DNA of 16,583 bases from Taibaiella helvus_B (GTDB lineage Bacteria > Bacteroidota > Bacteroidia > Chitinophagales > Chitinophagaceae), in NCBI GenBank assembly GCA_040392805.1, contig JBEBVI010000045.1:1-16583 (forward strand), written 5' to 3'. How positions within the stretch are numbered: position 1 is the first letter of the stretch; the number at the start of each line of letters is the position of its first letter. The position numbers and the translations under genes are program-made. The notes beneath the pieces are model-generated. The model saw nothing but the letters and a program-made list of their open reading frames with translations. It was not told the origin of the DNA and ran no database searches. Shown here in pieces: positions 8,601 through 14,915 of the stretch.

Positions 8601-8907
8601 CCTGGTTGTTTTTCAAAAAGTATTTGAAGAATACCGGAAAGAAATACTGAACACCCGGCTACTCATGGTAGAGGGCAAACTGCAGAAGGAAGGCCAGGTC
8701 ATTCATATGATAGTAAGGAAGTGTTTCGATATGTCTCATTTACTGTTGGCTATGACAAATAACAAGGAGGCGGAACCCTTACTGTCAGCGCCTTCGGGCA
8801 CAGATGATAAGCATAGAAGGAACAATGGAACAACCAATACTAAAAAGGCAATCCGTAATCACGGCATACAGTTGGAGATGTTTCCGGAAGGGCGCAACTT
8901 TAAATGA
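5674..8907 (+). CDS. dnaE2: DnaE2 error-prone DNA polymerase III alpha-type subunit
   Basis: This C-family polymerase has about 1077 residues, the usual DnaE2 length. The N-terminal PHP domain begins YVELQVTSNFSFLRGASHPEEL. Its metal-binding positions are altered (NFSFL in place of HxHxxx), as in other DnaE2 proteins. The palm carries PPDIDVDFEHERREEV with D381 and D383, and the third catalytic Asp, D530, in FLKVDVLALGML. The fingers and HhH region include GQHTGGFV, FQVESRAQM and ESHAASFALLVY. An OB domain is near the end (ILRVAGLVLVRQRPG, FITLEDETGIVNLVV). It performs error-prone lesion bypass with ImuA/ImuB. The ATG at 5674 directly precedes the conserved PHP start and follows AAAAGAAAAG. 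The ATG at 5641 (overlapping imuB) is a possible alternative. The gene is convergent with hsdM. Confidence 0.95.
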   Translation: MDYVELQVTSNFSFLRGASHPEELIEEAIALGYRKIAITDRNTLAGIVRAHAAARGKPIQIIPACRLDLVDGPGLLAYPTDQQAYSRLSGLLSIGNLRTEKGKCELYQKDVLLHSEGILFVVIPPDNLNEHFDFDPSFEKSLRQYKDALGDKLYLAAHRSYAGDDAKKLYRLQNLAAKTNVPMVATNDVHYHNRQRRQLQDIVTCVREKCTVYNAGYRLHQNAERYLKPGREMIRLFAQYPGAIKRTQEIAAACSFSLDSLKYYYPEEITSEGRTPQEELIHLTWKGAKEQFGDSIPGHIEATINMELTFMARKNYASYFLTVYDFVRFAREKGILCQGRGSAANSVVCYCLGITSVNPAKFKVLFARFMSDARDEPPDIDVDFEHERREEVMQYIFNKYGRDRAAIVATVTQLHSKGAVRDVGKAMGLSVDAINRLSKSMWELDEKWLKGEKITEHGFSSADPHLMKVLELTQQYIGFPRQLGQHTGGFVITQDKLSHLCPILNARMKDRTCIEWNKDDIEALGFLKVDVLALGMLTCIRKAFDLAKQHYNLNLTLANIPQDDPAVYDMISAADTIGVFQVESRAQMSMLPRLKPKTFYDLVIEVAIVRPGPIQGDMVHPYLRRRNGEEPIEYPSKELEEILGRTLGVPLFQEQAMEIAIVAAGFTPAEADGLRRSMATFKAKGKVSDWEKKLVDGMMKNGYQEDFARRVFRQLEGFGSYGFPESHAASFALLVYVSSWIKCYYPDVFAAALLNSMPMGFYQPAQIVSDARSHGVIVRPVDINHSNWDHTLEKTGGRHCALRLGFRQVKGLKEEEMQLVTAGRDRPYKELHMLRDLGLSQAALERLADADAFRSAGLDRRQAMWEALALADRPMGIFKGKESASATEEKVKLPEMTASEHVVQDYASTSLSLKAHPLSFARNALDLESVVTANRIKDYDDGLILRVAGLVLVRQRPGTASGICFITLEDETGIVNLVVFQKVFEEYRKEILNTRLLMVEGKLQKEGQVIHMIVRKCFDMSHLLLAMTNNKEAEPLLSAPSGTDDKHRRNNGTTNTKKAIRNHGIQLEMFPEGRNFK

Positions 8908-8960
8908 ATCTTTAAAAACAAATACGCTTGGCCGGAGTAAGTCATGCCGTCTGAATGTGC

Positions 8961-8982
8961 TGCTGAAACTGCAAGTTTCGCA
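8961..8982. terminator. Weak candidate hairpin between convergent dnaE2 and hsdM
   Basis: The stem is TGC + GAAACT (8961-8963, 8965-8970) against AGTTTC + GCA (8974-8982), with loop GCA and one bulged T at 8964. It lies between two converging genes, where a bidirectional terminator is expected. It has no T-run on either side. A second small hairpin (GCGG/CCGC, 8997-9008) follows. The function is a guess from position. Confidence 0.3.
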
Positions 8983-9045
8983 GAGATAGAGCACAGGCGG
9001 CACGCCGCACTAGCAAAAGAAATACGCTGGAGCTAGCTGGGATGT

Positions 9046-10560
9046 CTACTTTTCCAGTTCATTAGACAATTCTTTCAAGCTGGCCAAAGCCGATTCTATA
9101 TTATCAATGATCTCTGAAGCCAGGATATCTGGATCGGGCAGATTTTCCAGATCAGTAAGGCTTTCATCTTTAATCCAGAAGATATCCAGAGAAGTTTTGT
9201 CTCTTGCTATAATCTCTTCATACGTAAATTTACGCCATCTTCCATCGGGATTTTGTTCACTCCATGTTGCTTCACGCTTATAAATGTTGTTGGTATTATA
9301 ACAGCGTACAAAATCTTCGAGATCTGCTTCGGTCATCGGTTTCTTTTTCAGGGTATGATGGACGTTTGTGCGGTAGTCGTATATCCAGATCTCTTTAGTC
9401 GACGCTTCTTTTCCCCCTTTTTTATTGGTAAAGAACAATACGTTAGCCTTTACTCCATTTGCATAGAATATGCCCGTTGGCAGGCGTAGTATGGTATGTA
9501 ATTCTGTTGTTTTCAGCAGTTGTTTCCGAACCTCTTCACCTGCTCCTCCTTCAAATAAGATATTATCCGGTAATACTACTGCTGCTTCGCCGTCTATTTT
9601 CAACAATGTTCTGATGTGTTGAAGGAAATTCAATTGTTTATTAGATGTTGTTTCCCAAAAATCCTGACGGTTATAGCTCAGATCATCTTTTTCGGCTTCT
9701 CCTTCATCATTAGTAACTATATAGGAGCTTTTTTTGCCAAATGGCGGATTGGCCAGGACATAATCGTGTGTGTTATGATCTGGTGCAATGAGCGCATCAC
9801 TTGATTTGATCAATGGTTCACCGTCTATTTCTCCTATCCCGTGCAGGTATAAGTTCATCAGACACATCCGACGAGTATTGGCAACAATTTCGTTGCCATG
9901 AAAGGTTTTATCTTTTAAAAACTTCTTCTCTTCTTTATCTAGTTTATTATGTTCTGTAATATAATCATAGGCGGCCAGAAAGAAACCGCCAGATCCACAG
10001 GCCGGATCTACGATTGTTTTCATCGGTTGAGGTTGTACACATTTTACCATTGTACGTATTAAGGCACGAGGTGTGAAATATTGTCCTGCACCAGACTTGG
10101 TATCTTCTGCATTCTTTTCTAATAGACCTTCATAGATCTTACCTTTGATGTCAGCACCCATCAATGCCCAGTTTTCTTTATCTATGAGTGCAATAATCTT
10201 TAATAATTTTGCCGGATCCTGGACTTTGTTCTGACTTTTAGTGAAGATCTGTCCCAACATACCCTTTTCTGTAGACAGTGTTCGTAACAATTGGGTGTAG
10301 AAGTTTTCTAATGCCGCTCCATTCTTTGAGCGAAGATTTTCCCAGGTACAGCGTTCTCCGTCTTTTAATTCATTTCCATCTACATCTTTGATAAATGGCA
10401 ATTGAATCTTCTTATCATAGGGTGGCTTATTCAATTCTTCCACCATTTTCAAGAATAAGAGATAGGTTATTTGTTCCAGGTAATCGCCATAACCAACTCC
10501 GTCATCACGCATCACATTGGCAAGGTTCCATATTTTTGATATTATTGTCGCTTCTGTCAT
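9046..10560 (-). CDS. hsdM: Type I restriction-modification system DNA methyltransferase subunit HsdM
   Basis: The 504-residue protein is an N6-adenine methyltransferase subunit of a type I restriction enzyme. The N-terminal HsdM helical domain starts IISKIWNLANVMRDDGVGYG and continues to about residue 140. The AdoMet-binding motif I is VDPACGSGGFF (184-194), preceded by GAGQYFTP (157-164). The catalytic motif IV is NPPF (271-274) in DYVLANPPFGKKSS. Together with HsdS it methylates host sites, and with HsdR it forms the restricting complex. It is the last gene of the minus-strand operon and lies about 77 bp after the AlbA_2 gene stop. That spacer contains a 12-bp inverted repeat and GCATC motifs. 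In most type I operons hsdM is next to hsdS; here two extra genes separate them. Confidence 0.95.
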   Translation of the reverse strand: MTEATIISKIWNLANVMRDDGVGYGDYLEQITYLLFLKMVEELNKPPYDKKIQLPFIKDVDGNELKDGERCTWENLRSKNGAALENFYTQLLRTLSTEKGMLGQIFTKSQNKVQDPAKLLKIIALIDKENWALMGADIKGKIYEGLLEKNAEDTKSGAGQYFTPRALIRTMVKCVQPQPMKTIVDPACGSGGFFLAAYDYITEHNKLDKEEKKFLKDKTFHGNEIVANTRRMCLMNLYLHGIGEIDGEPLIKSSDALIAPDHNTHDYVLANPPFGKKSSYIVTNDEGEAEKDDLSYNRQDFWETTSNKQLNFLQHIRTLLKIDGEAAVVLPDNILFEGGAGEEVRKQLLKTTELHTILRLPTGIFYANGVKANVLFFTNKKGGKEASTKEIWIYDYRTNVHHTLKKKPMTEADLEDFVRCYNTNNIYKREATWSEQNPDGRWRKFTYEEIIARDKTSLDIFWIKDESLTDLENLPDPDILASEIIDNIESALASLKELSNELEK

Positions 10561-10576
10561 TTTCTTATTTTTACTT

Positions 10577-10637
10577 TATTAGTAACTGATTATTTACTGC
10601 ATCATTGATGCTCTTATTGCATCAACAGTTACTAATA
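10577..10637. repeat. 12-bp perfect inverted repeat enclosing a palindrome, before hsdM
   Basis: The left arm TATTAGTAACTG (10577-10588) is exactly complementary to the right arm CAGTTACTAATA (10626-10637), with 37 bp between. Inside lies the 13-bp palindrome GCATCATTGATGC (10599-10611). The structure fills the spacer between the AlbA_2 gene stop (10638) and the hsdM start (10560). It could be an mRNA hairpin that limits read-through into hsdM or a protein-binding site. The choice is open. Confidence 0.6.
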
Positions 10638-10934
10638 TTAGTTTCTTATCGCATCAAGGTTTTGTTTTATCGCATCATTTAGATCATATTCTCTATACTT
10701 ATTGGAGCCTATTAACTTTAACAGATGATGCGAGTTTAATAATAAAAGATCTCTTTGCATGGTAGCTCTTGACACATTCAGGCTATCCATCAAGGTTTTG
10801 AGTGTTAGGGGACCTTCTGTATAAAGTAACTTTACTACAAGTATAAGTCTATCACTTACTGCATCACTTACTGCATCACTTACTGCATCACTTACTGCAT
10901 CACTTACTGCATCATTAAGTCTTTTTATTGCATC
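10594..10934. repeat. Array of ten TTAYYGCATC motifs (minus strand GATGCRRTAA)
   Basis: Copies start at 10594, 10614, 10646, 10667, 10856, 10868, 10880, 10892, 10904 and 10925. The five from 10856 to 10904 form a strict 12-bp tandem repeat (unit GCATCACTTACT) that encodes repeated DAVS. The steps 10646-10667 and 10904-10925 are 21 bp. Two copies lie beyond the stop codon in non-coding DNA. Within the gene the motif encodes D-A-I/V. Confidence 0.7.
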
Positions 10935-12128
10935 ATTATCAAGAAGAGCTCCCGCTTTAGGAGTATCTGTTTTAGGACCATGAAATGTAAGTATTACTTC
11001 TCCTTTACTTTGCTTCCAAACTGGTGCTGGAAGACCAGCTTCTTTACATTCTTCTAAAATCTTTAATGTCCCACGTCCCAGCTTATCAATATACCCGATC
11101 AAAAATACCATATGAGCAATGTCCGGATTTACTGGAAAAGAACGGTGGTTGGTCTTAAGATCTTTAATGTTAATATCATCGGGTAGATTTCCGCTGTTGG
11201 CAATGGTCAATTTATCCGGATAAACCGAAAGTGTCATTTGACTGTTAAAACGGCTATAGTCCCGATGTATCAAAGCATTGATAATTCCTTCCTGCAATGC
11301 TTTTTCAGGATATGCAAAATCCACCCGTTGCCAATGTTTTTCATCGAAAATGCTTTTTGTGCCTAGATTCTGAACATATTGTTCTAAGCGTTCCCGTATA
11401 GAGAACAGGTTTCCTTCCAATACTTCATCACGAATCAGTGATTTATCTGTTTTTCCTTCGGCATATTCCGTAAGTCGTACCCGGGCCTGTGGCAGAAAAC
11501 GAATAGGATTTTTGGCAAACAATATTACACAAGCATTGGTATAAGAGCCGTTATTAAATAATCCGTAATGATTCAAAAATTCTAATAAATCCTCTCCTTC
11601 ATAATTGCTACGACGATTCTTTTGTGATGTCTGCATAATTTTACGGATCAGCTTTTGATCAAGATCTTCCTGTTCTACACCAAAAGATACCTGACGCTCC
11701 CAATGCAATTCATTTTGCTGTCGGGTATGGATTAAGGATGCAATTTCTTCGGAGGTTGCTTTTTGGGTATGAATACCTCTTCGGAAATAAATGGTTCCTT
11801 CAAAAATATAGGGTTGTTTAGATCCTTCCCATACACGGACAATCATAAAGTGCTTTCCATTATAAGTTTCTATATTTGCATCGAAAGGTGTTTCCGGGAC
11901 AATATGTTGTACCAGATACTGCTCTGCTTCTTCTACCGAAATATCATTCGGAATACCAACCAAGTTTTTGTTTTGATCAATTCCTATAACTAATCTTCCG
12001 CCTTTTGCATTCAAAAGGCCGCAGATTGTTTGCGCAATTTTTTCCAAATCAAAGGACGAAAGAAAAGCTAATTCTTCGTTCTCGCCCTTCGCAATCAGGT
12101 TTTTGAATTTTGAACTGTTATTCTCCAT
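10638..12128 (-). CDS. AlbA_2 (Schlafen-like) / GHKL-type ATP-binding protein with winged-helix tail and DAVS repeats
   Basis: The 496-residue protein has an AlbA_2 domain (about 10-135: GENEELAFLSSF, IAQTICGLLNAKGGRLVIGI). A RecG-C-like ATPase module of the HATPase_c_4 type follows (about 270-385: EGIINALIHRDYS, VYPDKLTIANSGNLP, GYIDKLGRGTLKI). A C-terminal winged helix (about 428-485) contains TLKTLMDSLNVSRATMQRDL. Between ATPase and winged helix, residues 406-426 are a (DAVS)n repeat made by 12-bp tandem DNA repeats; the number of units could vary without breaking the frame. Annotation pipelines often call this family 'ATP-dependent DNA helicase RecG-related' or 'putative transcriptional regulator', but no helicase motifs are present. 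It overlaps the DUF4062 gene by 11 bp. Its location inside a type I operon suggests a regulatory or defence-accessory role (inference). Confidence 0.85.
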   Translation of the reverse strand: MENNSSKFKNLIAKGENEELAFLSSFDLEKIAQTICGLLNAKGGRLVIGIDQNKNLVGIPNDISVEEAEQYLVQHIVPETPFDANIETYNGKHFMIVRVWEGSKQPYIFEGTIYFRRGIHTQKATSEEIASLIHTRQQNELHWERQVSFGVEQEDLDQKLIRKIMQTSQKNRRSNYEGEDLLEFLNHYGLFNNGSYTNACVILFAKNPIRFLPQARVRLTEYAEGKTDKSLIRDEVLEGNLFSIRERLEQYVQNLGTKSIFDEKHWQRVDFAYPEKALQEGIINALIHRDYSRFNSQMTLSVYPDKLTIANSGNLPDDINIKDLKTNHRSFPVNPDIAHMVFLIGYIDKLGRGTLKILEECKEAGLPAPVWKQSKGEVILTFHGPKTDTPKAGALLDNDAIKRLNDAVSDAVSDAVSDAVSDAVSDRLILVVKLLYTEGPLTLKTLMDSLNVSRATMQRDLLLLNSHHLLKLIGSNKYREYDLNDAIKQNLDAIRN

Positions 12129-12687
12129 CTCTTAAATTTTTTAAATCTCTTATAAATCTCTCATCCTCAAATTGGCTTACCACAAAAGGAGCTCCATCTA
12201 AAGGATACTTATAAAATTCCTGTGTCCATCTTCTATTACCTAATGGTAACCCTTCACCTATTGCCATATTGTAAATATCAATAACTCGTAGATCGTCCAA
12301 TACATTAGTCTTTTTCAATCTGAAGTTTTTACGTCTACCGTCTCTATAAAACATTTTTTGTTTCAGAAGCTGTTTTGCAAATACAACATGTGAATGTGCT
12401 AAAAAACCCCTGGGTTTATCTAATTCTATCGCCTTTTCAAACTCTTGAAAAGTTATTCCTGAAACATAAAAAGGCAAGACAATTACAAAAAAGAAATCAA
12501 AGTCTTCAACTGATTTTAAACAAGAGACCAAAGGTGGTTGTCCAGGAATATTATATATTGTTCCCATGTGAGAACACAAAACTTCATACCCCATTCCAGT
12601 TAAGGTTGCATATATCTGTTCTATTTCATTTTTAAAGTGATAAACAGTTGATGATAACATAATTTTTATAGGTCTTTCTGCTGGCAT
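12118..12687 (-). CDS. DUF4062 domain protein embedded in the type I R-M operon
   Basis: The 189-residue protein starts RPIKIMLSSTVYHFKNEIEQ and continues GMGYEVLCSHMG. This is the opening strand-helix-strand of DUF4062, a Rossmann-like domain related in form to TIR/SLOG-type folds. A glutamate-bearing segment GITFQEFEKAIELDKPRGFL (about 87-106) fits the family's 'S-x-T-E-x-E' position. No effector domain is attached, although DUF4062 is often the N-terminal sensor of larger proteins. No reaction can be assigned. It lies 4 bp after hsdS and overlaps the following AlbA_2 start by 11 bp, so translation is likely coupled. DUF4062 and AlbA_2 genes are recurrent passengers of bacterial defence loci (general knowledge), which makes a role in restriction control plausible. 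Confidence 0.7.
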   Translation of the reverse strand: MPAERPIKIMLSSTVYHFKNEIEQIYATLTGMGYEVLCSHMGTIYNIPGQPPLVSCLKSVEDFDFFFVIVLPFYVSGITFQEFEKAIELDKPRGFLAHSHVVFAKQLLKQKMFYRDGRRKNFRLKKTNVLDDLRVIDIYNMAIGEGLPLGNRRWTQEFYKYPLDGAPFVVSQFEDERFIRDLKNLRDGE

Positions 12688-12691
12688 AGGC

Positions 12692-14644
12692 TTACTTTTT
12701 CTTTTTAGGAAAATCTACGAGTGTTCCATATCCGGTTGGTATAAGATTGACGGTGTCTTTTTGCATCCACTCAATGGCTTTGTAAAAACGATGCTCTTCC
12801 AATCCCAGTTTCCGGTCTGACCAATTGTAACGGGCCTCTTGTACAATTTCCTCATCTGTAGGTCTCTTCTTTCCTAAAATTAGCAAATTATTCCAGGCTG
12901 CATATATCGTGGCTACAATTTCAGCTTGTTCCAGATCGAATGTGAGGAATAAATGGAGTAATTGATCAACTCGTTGTTTCTGTTCTTCTGACAGATTCTT
13001 TTCGAATTGTGTAATTGCTTTTTCGATTCCTTTGCCCGAAACATAAGTATGTCCTATTTTATTTTTCTGTACGGAAAAATAGCCGGCCATTTTGGCCCGG
13101 TGTTCTACTTTTTTCAATCGTGGATAATCATCTGGACCTGCGGCATCCTTTACCGGCTGTCTGCCCAAAGGGATTTGCAGGTGGTATTCGACCAAATGGG
13201 AGAGCTTTTCACATTTGATATGCGTCAATAATGTATGATGTTGCGGATTGTCTTCATGAAGCCGGATTACTTTGGCGATCAGACCTGCCTGAATATCAGC
13301 AGATATTTTTTCTATTGCTGCAACTGCCGGTTTGGCCGGAATAATAGCTTTTTCTTTCTTTGTATTTTTCTTGCCGGTTTGTTTCTCTGACTTTATCTTT
13401 TCTAACAGCACCGAAGCCGGCTCATAATCCGGTTCTTTTCGACAGGCTTCCAATTCTGTCTGTGTCAATAATGCTCCGGCAAAGGCTTTTTTCAAGATAC
13501 TTTGCCGTAAAGCCTCAGCTTTATCCAAGCTGGTTTTAATCTGCTCTTCTACTGCATCACAAACTGATAAACGGGATTCGATTTCTTTGACGATTTGATG
13601 TTGTTCTTCGAAAAATGGACATGGTACATTGAAATTTCGTAATGAGTTTAAAGATACCGTTTTTTGTGCTGTTCCAGTTGCACTTGCACTTGCTTGAGAA
13701 TAAATTTGTGGGGTTTGTAGCAAATAAAACAACCACTTAGAATTAGTAGTAATTAAAGGTCTAATTAATCCAATATGACGTTGAAAACAGAAGTCTTTTT
13801 CATAATCTATCAAAATTGGAATTCCAAAAGAACCAGTTACAGTATATAAAACGTCACCTTTCAACGGCCTTCTGTTCTCTTTTAAATTAGAAAAATAGTC
13901 ACTTTTAACTTTAAATGTATTTTGGAAATCAATTTTGTTATTTGATTTGTCAACATTTGAAATTGTAATAAACGGAATACCAATTTCGGATTTAGGCGGA
14001 GGCTGGTGATCTCCATCGGAAATACAAATTGATATTTCTTTAAGTTTTTTATTAAATTCATAGCTTTCAAACGCTTTTTTCAAAACGGCTTGTCGATAAA
14101 TTTTTAATTGTCCCTGTGCTTTTTTAAGGTATGTAATACTGGCATCTAAAGAAGAGAATAGTTGTTCTATTTTTTTGACAATGGCACGTTGCTCGGAGAG
14201 AGGAGCAAGTTTTACTTTAATAGTATCAAAGTTGCTCTTGTTAACGAGAGCAACGGTTGTAGAAGTGCTTAACTTTTCTAGCTGAGCTCTAAACGAAAGG
14301 TTTTGAGCTTGATAATATATATATATTGGATGTATATACAGCGATGGGTAAATGGCATTAATTTGCTGATTATAAGCTACTTCAGATTTTGTGTTAATCC
14401 CCACTCTGCCTAAATTGCCAATACAAGTTACAAGAACTGAGTTAACAGGTAATATTCTGGCTTTTGATTTACCAACGTCTGAGATAAATTCTTCACTACT
14501 TTTGATAATAGAATTTAATATATCAGGAGGTTTTACAAATGGAATTATTCCTCCATAATTTTCTGGATTTTTCTTTGAAGGAGTATTTCCAGTTACAGTA
14601 GTAAATATATCACCTATCTTAATTTCTATCCAGTCTTCTCTCAT
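12692..14644 (-). CDS. hsdS: Type I restriction-modification specificity subunit HsdS with long C-terminal extension
   Basis: The 650-residue protein has two target-recognition domains. TRD1 is about 1-150 (WIEIKIGDIFTTVTGNTPSK, IPFVKPPDI, ending VKLAPLSEQRAIV). TRD2 is about 198-348 (LKEISICISDGDHQPPPKSE, ending VPCPFFEEQHQIV). Each is followed by a coiled-coil spacer (about 151-195 and 349-390) with the paired signatures YRQAVLKKAFE and LRQSILKKAFAG. HsdS selects a bipartite DNA target for HsdM and HsdR. A typical HsdS ends near residue 420. Here a lysine-rich linker (about 418-440) leads to a further 210 residues including LVEYHLQIPLGRQPVKD, HRAKMAGYF and EIVATIYAAWNNLLI. The TRDs are visibly more AT-rich than the rest, as expected of exchangeable recognition cassettes. 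The start ATG overlaps the hsdR-remnant stop as TAATG. Confidence 0.94.
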   Translation of the reverse strand: MREDWIEIKIGDIFTTVTGNTPSKKNPENYGGIIPFVKPPDILNSIIKSSEEFISDVGKSKARILPVNSVLVTCIGNLGRVGINTKSEVAYNQQINAIYPSLYIHPIYIYYQAQNLSFRAQLEKLSTSTTVALVNKSNFDTIKVKLAPLSEQRAIVKKIEQLFSSLDASITYLKKAQGQLKIYRQAVLKKAFESYEFNKKLKEISICISDGDHQPPPKSEIGIPFITISNVDKSNNKIDFQNTFKVKSDYFSNLKENRRPLKGDVLYTVTGSFGIPILIDYEKDFCFQRHIGLIRPLITTNSKWLFYLLQTPQIYSQASASATGTAQKTVSLNSLRNFNVPCPFFEEQHQIVKEIESRLSVCDAVEEQIKTSLDKAEALRQSILKKAFAGALLTQTELEACRKEPDYEPASVLLEKIKSEKQTGKKNTKKEKAIIPAKPAVAAIEKISADIQAGLIAKVIRLHEDNPQHHTLLTHIKCEKLSHLVEYHLQIPLGRQPVKDAAGPDDYPRLKKVEHRAKMAGYFSVQKNKIGHTYVSGKGIEKAITQFEKNLSEEQKQRVDQLLHLFLTFDLEQAEIVATIYAAWNNLLILGKKRPTDEEIVQEARYNWSDRKLGLEEHRFYKAIEWMQKDTVNLIPTGYGTLVDFPKKKK

Positions 14645-14735
14645 TATGCCGCTAACGCTTCATTTAGTTCATTAATAATTTGCTCCATCTCCTTTCCAAA
14701 GAGCTGGTACATTTTGCCACGACCACCCCGGGCAT
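14644..14735. repeat. Direct repeat copy 1 (hsdR 3' end)
   Basis: It aligns without gaps to 16492-16583 with 9 mismatches in 92 bp. Eight are in sense codons and only one of those changes an amino acid (K versus N); the ninth changes TAA to TAG. The repeat may extend further, because copy 2 runs off the window. Confidence 0.9.
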
Positions 14736-14847
14736 CAAACGGCGTATAATCCAGATCTTCCAACTCAATATGGTAAGAGCTGATGATATGATTCTTGATC
14801 ATACAAAAATGTTGCTTATGTCGTAGTAAATCTTGTATATTATTCAC
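14644..14847 (-). pseudogene. Remnant of the hsdR 3' end (C-terminal 67 codons)
   Basis: The reading frame encodes the extreme C-terminus of a type I restriction endonuclease (EcoEI-type R C-terminal region). It reads IKNHIISSYHIELEDLDYTP, then FDARGGRGKMYQLFG, then INELNEALAA. A full HsdR has 780 or more residues, so over 90% is missing. The same end, 90% identical in DNA over 92 bp, reappears at the right edge of the window, where it belongs to the real hsdR. The frame can start at a GTG (14845-14847), just after a TAA 12 bases upstream. Its stop overlaps the hsdS ATG (TAATG), the coupling expected for an original hsdR-hsdS junction. It may still be translated as a leader that feeds ribosomes to hsdS. 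It is separated from the true hsdR by the AlbA_2 gene. Confidence 0.8.
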
Positions 14848-14884
14848 AAAACATTCATTTTAAGCACTTTACATTTATTTTAAC

Positions 14885-14915
14885 ATCTTGCTTAATCCTT
14901 CCTGAATCTTGCTTA
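14885..14915. repeat. Paired 10-mer TAAGCAAGAT, 21-bp spacing (pair C)
   Basis: Plus-strand ATCTTGCTTA occurs at 14885-14894 and 14906-14915, 21 bp apart. The second copy contains the stop codon of the AlbA_2 gene. The same paired arrangement occurs twice upstream of that gene (16375-16405 and 16452-16482). Confidence 0.75.

Noticed and set aside
10849..10914. Tandem GCATCACTTACT units as a CRISPR or satellite
   Set aside because: The units are contiguous with no spacers and are in frame inside a gene, encoding a DAVS linker.
14644..14847. Independent small gene between hsdS and the AlbA_2 gene
   Set aside because: Its translation is the C-terminus of HsdR and duplicates the real hsdR end at the window edge, so it is a remnant even if still translated.
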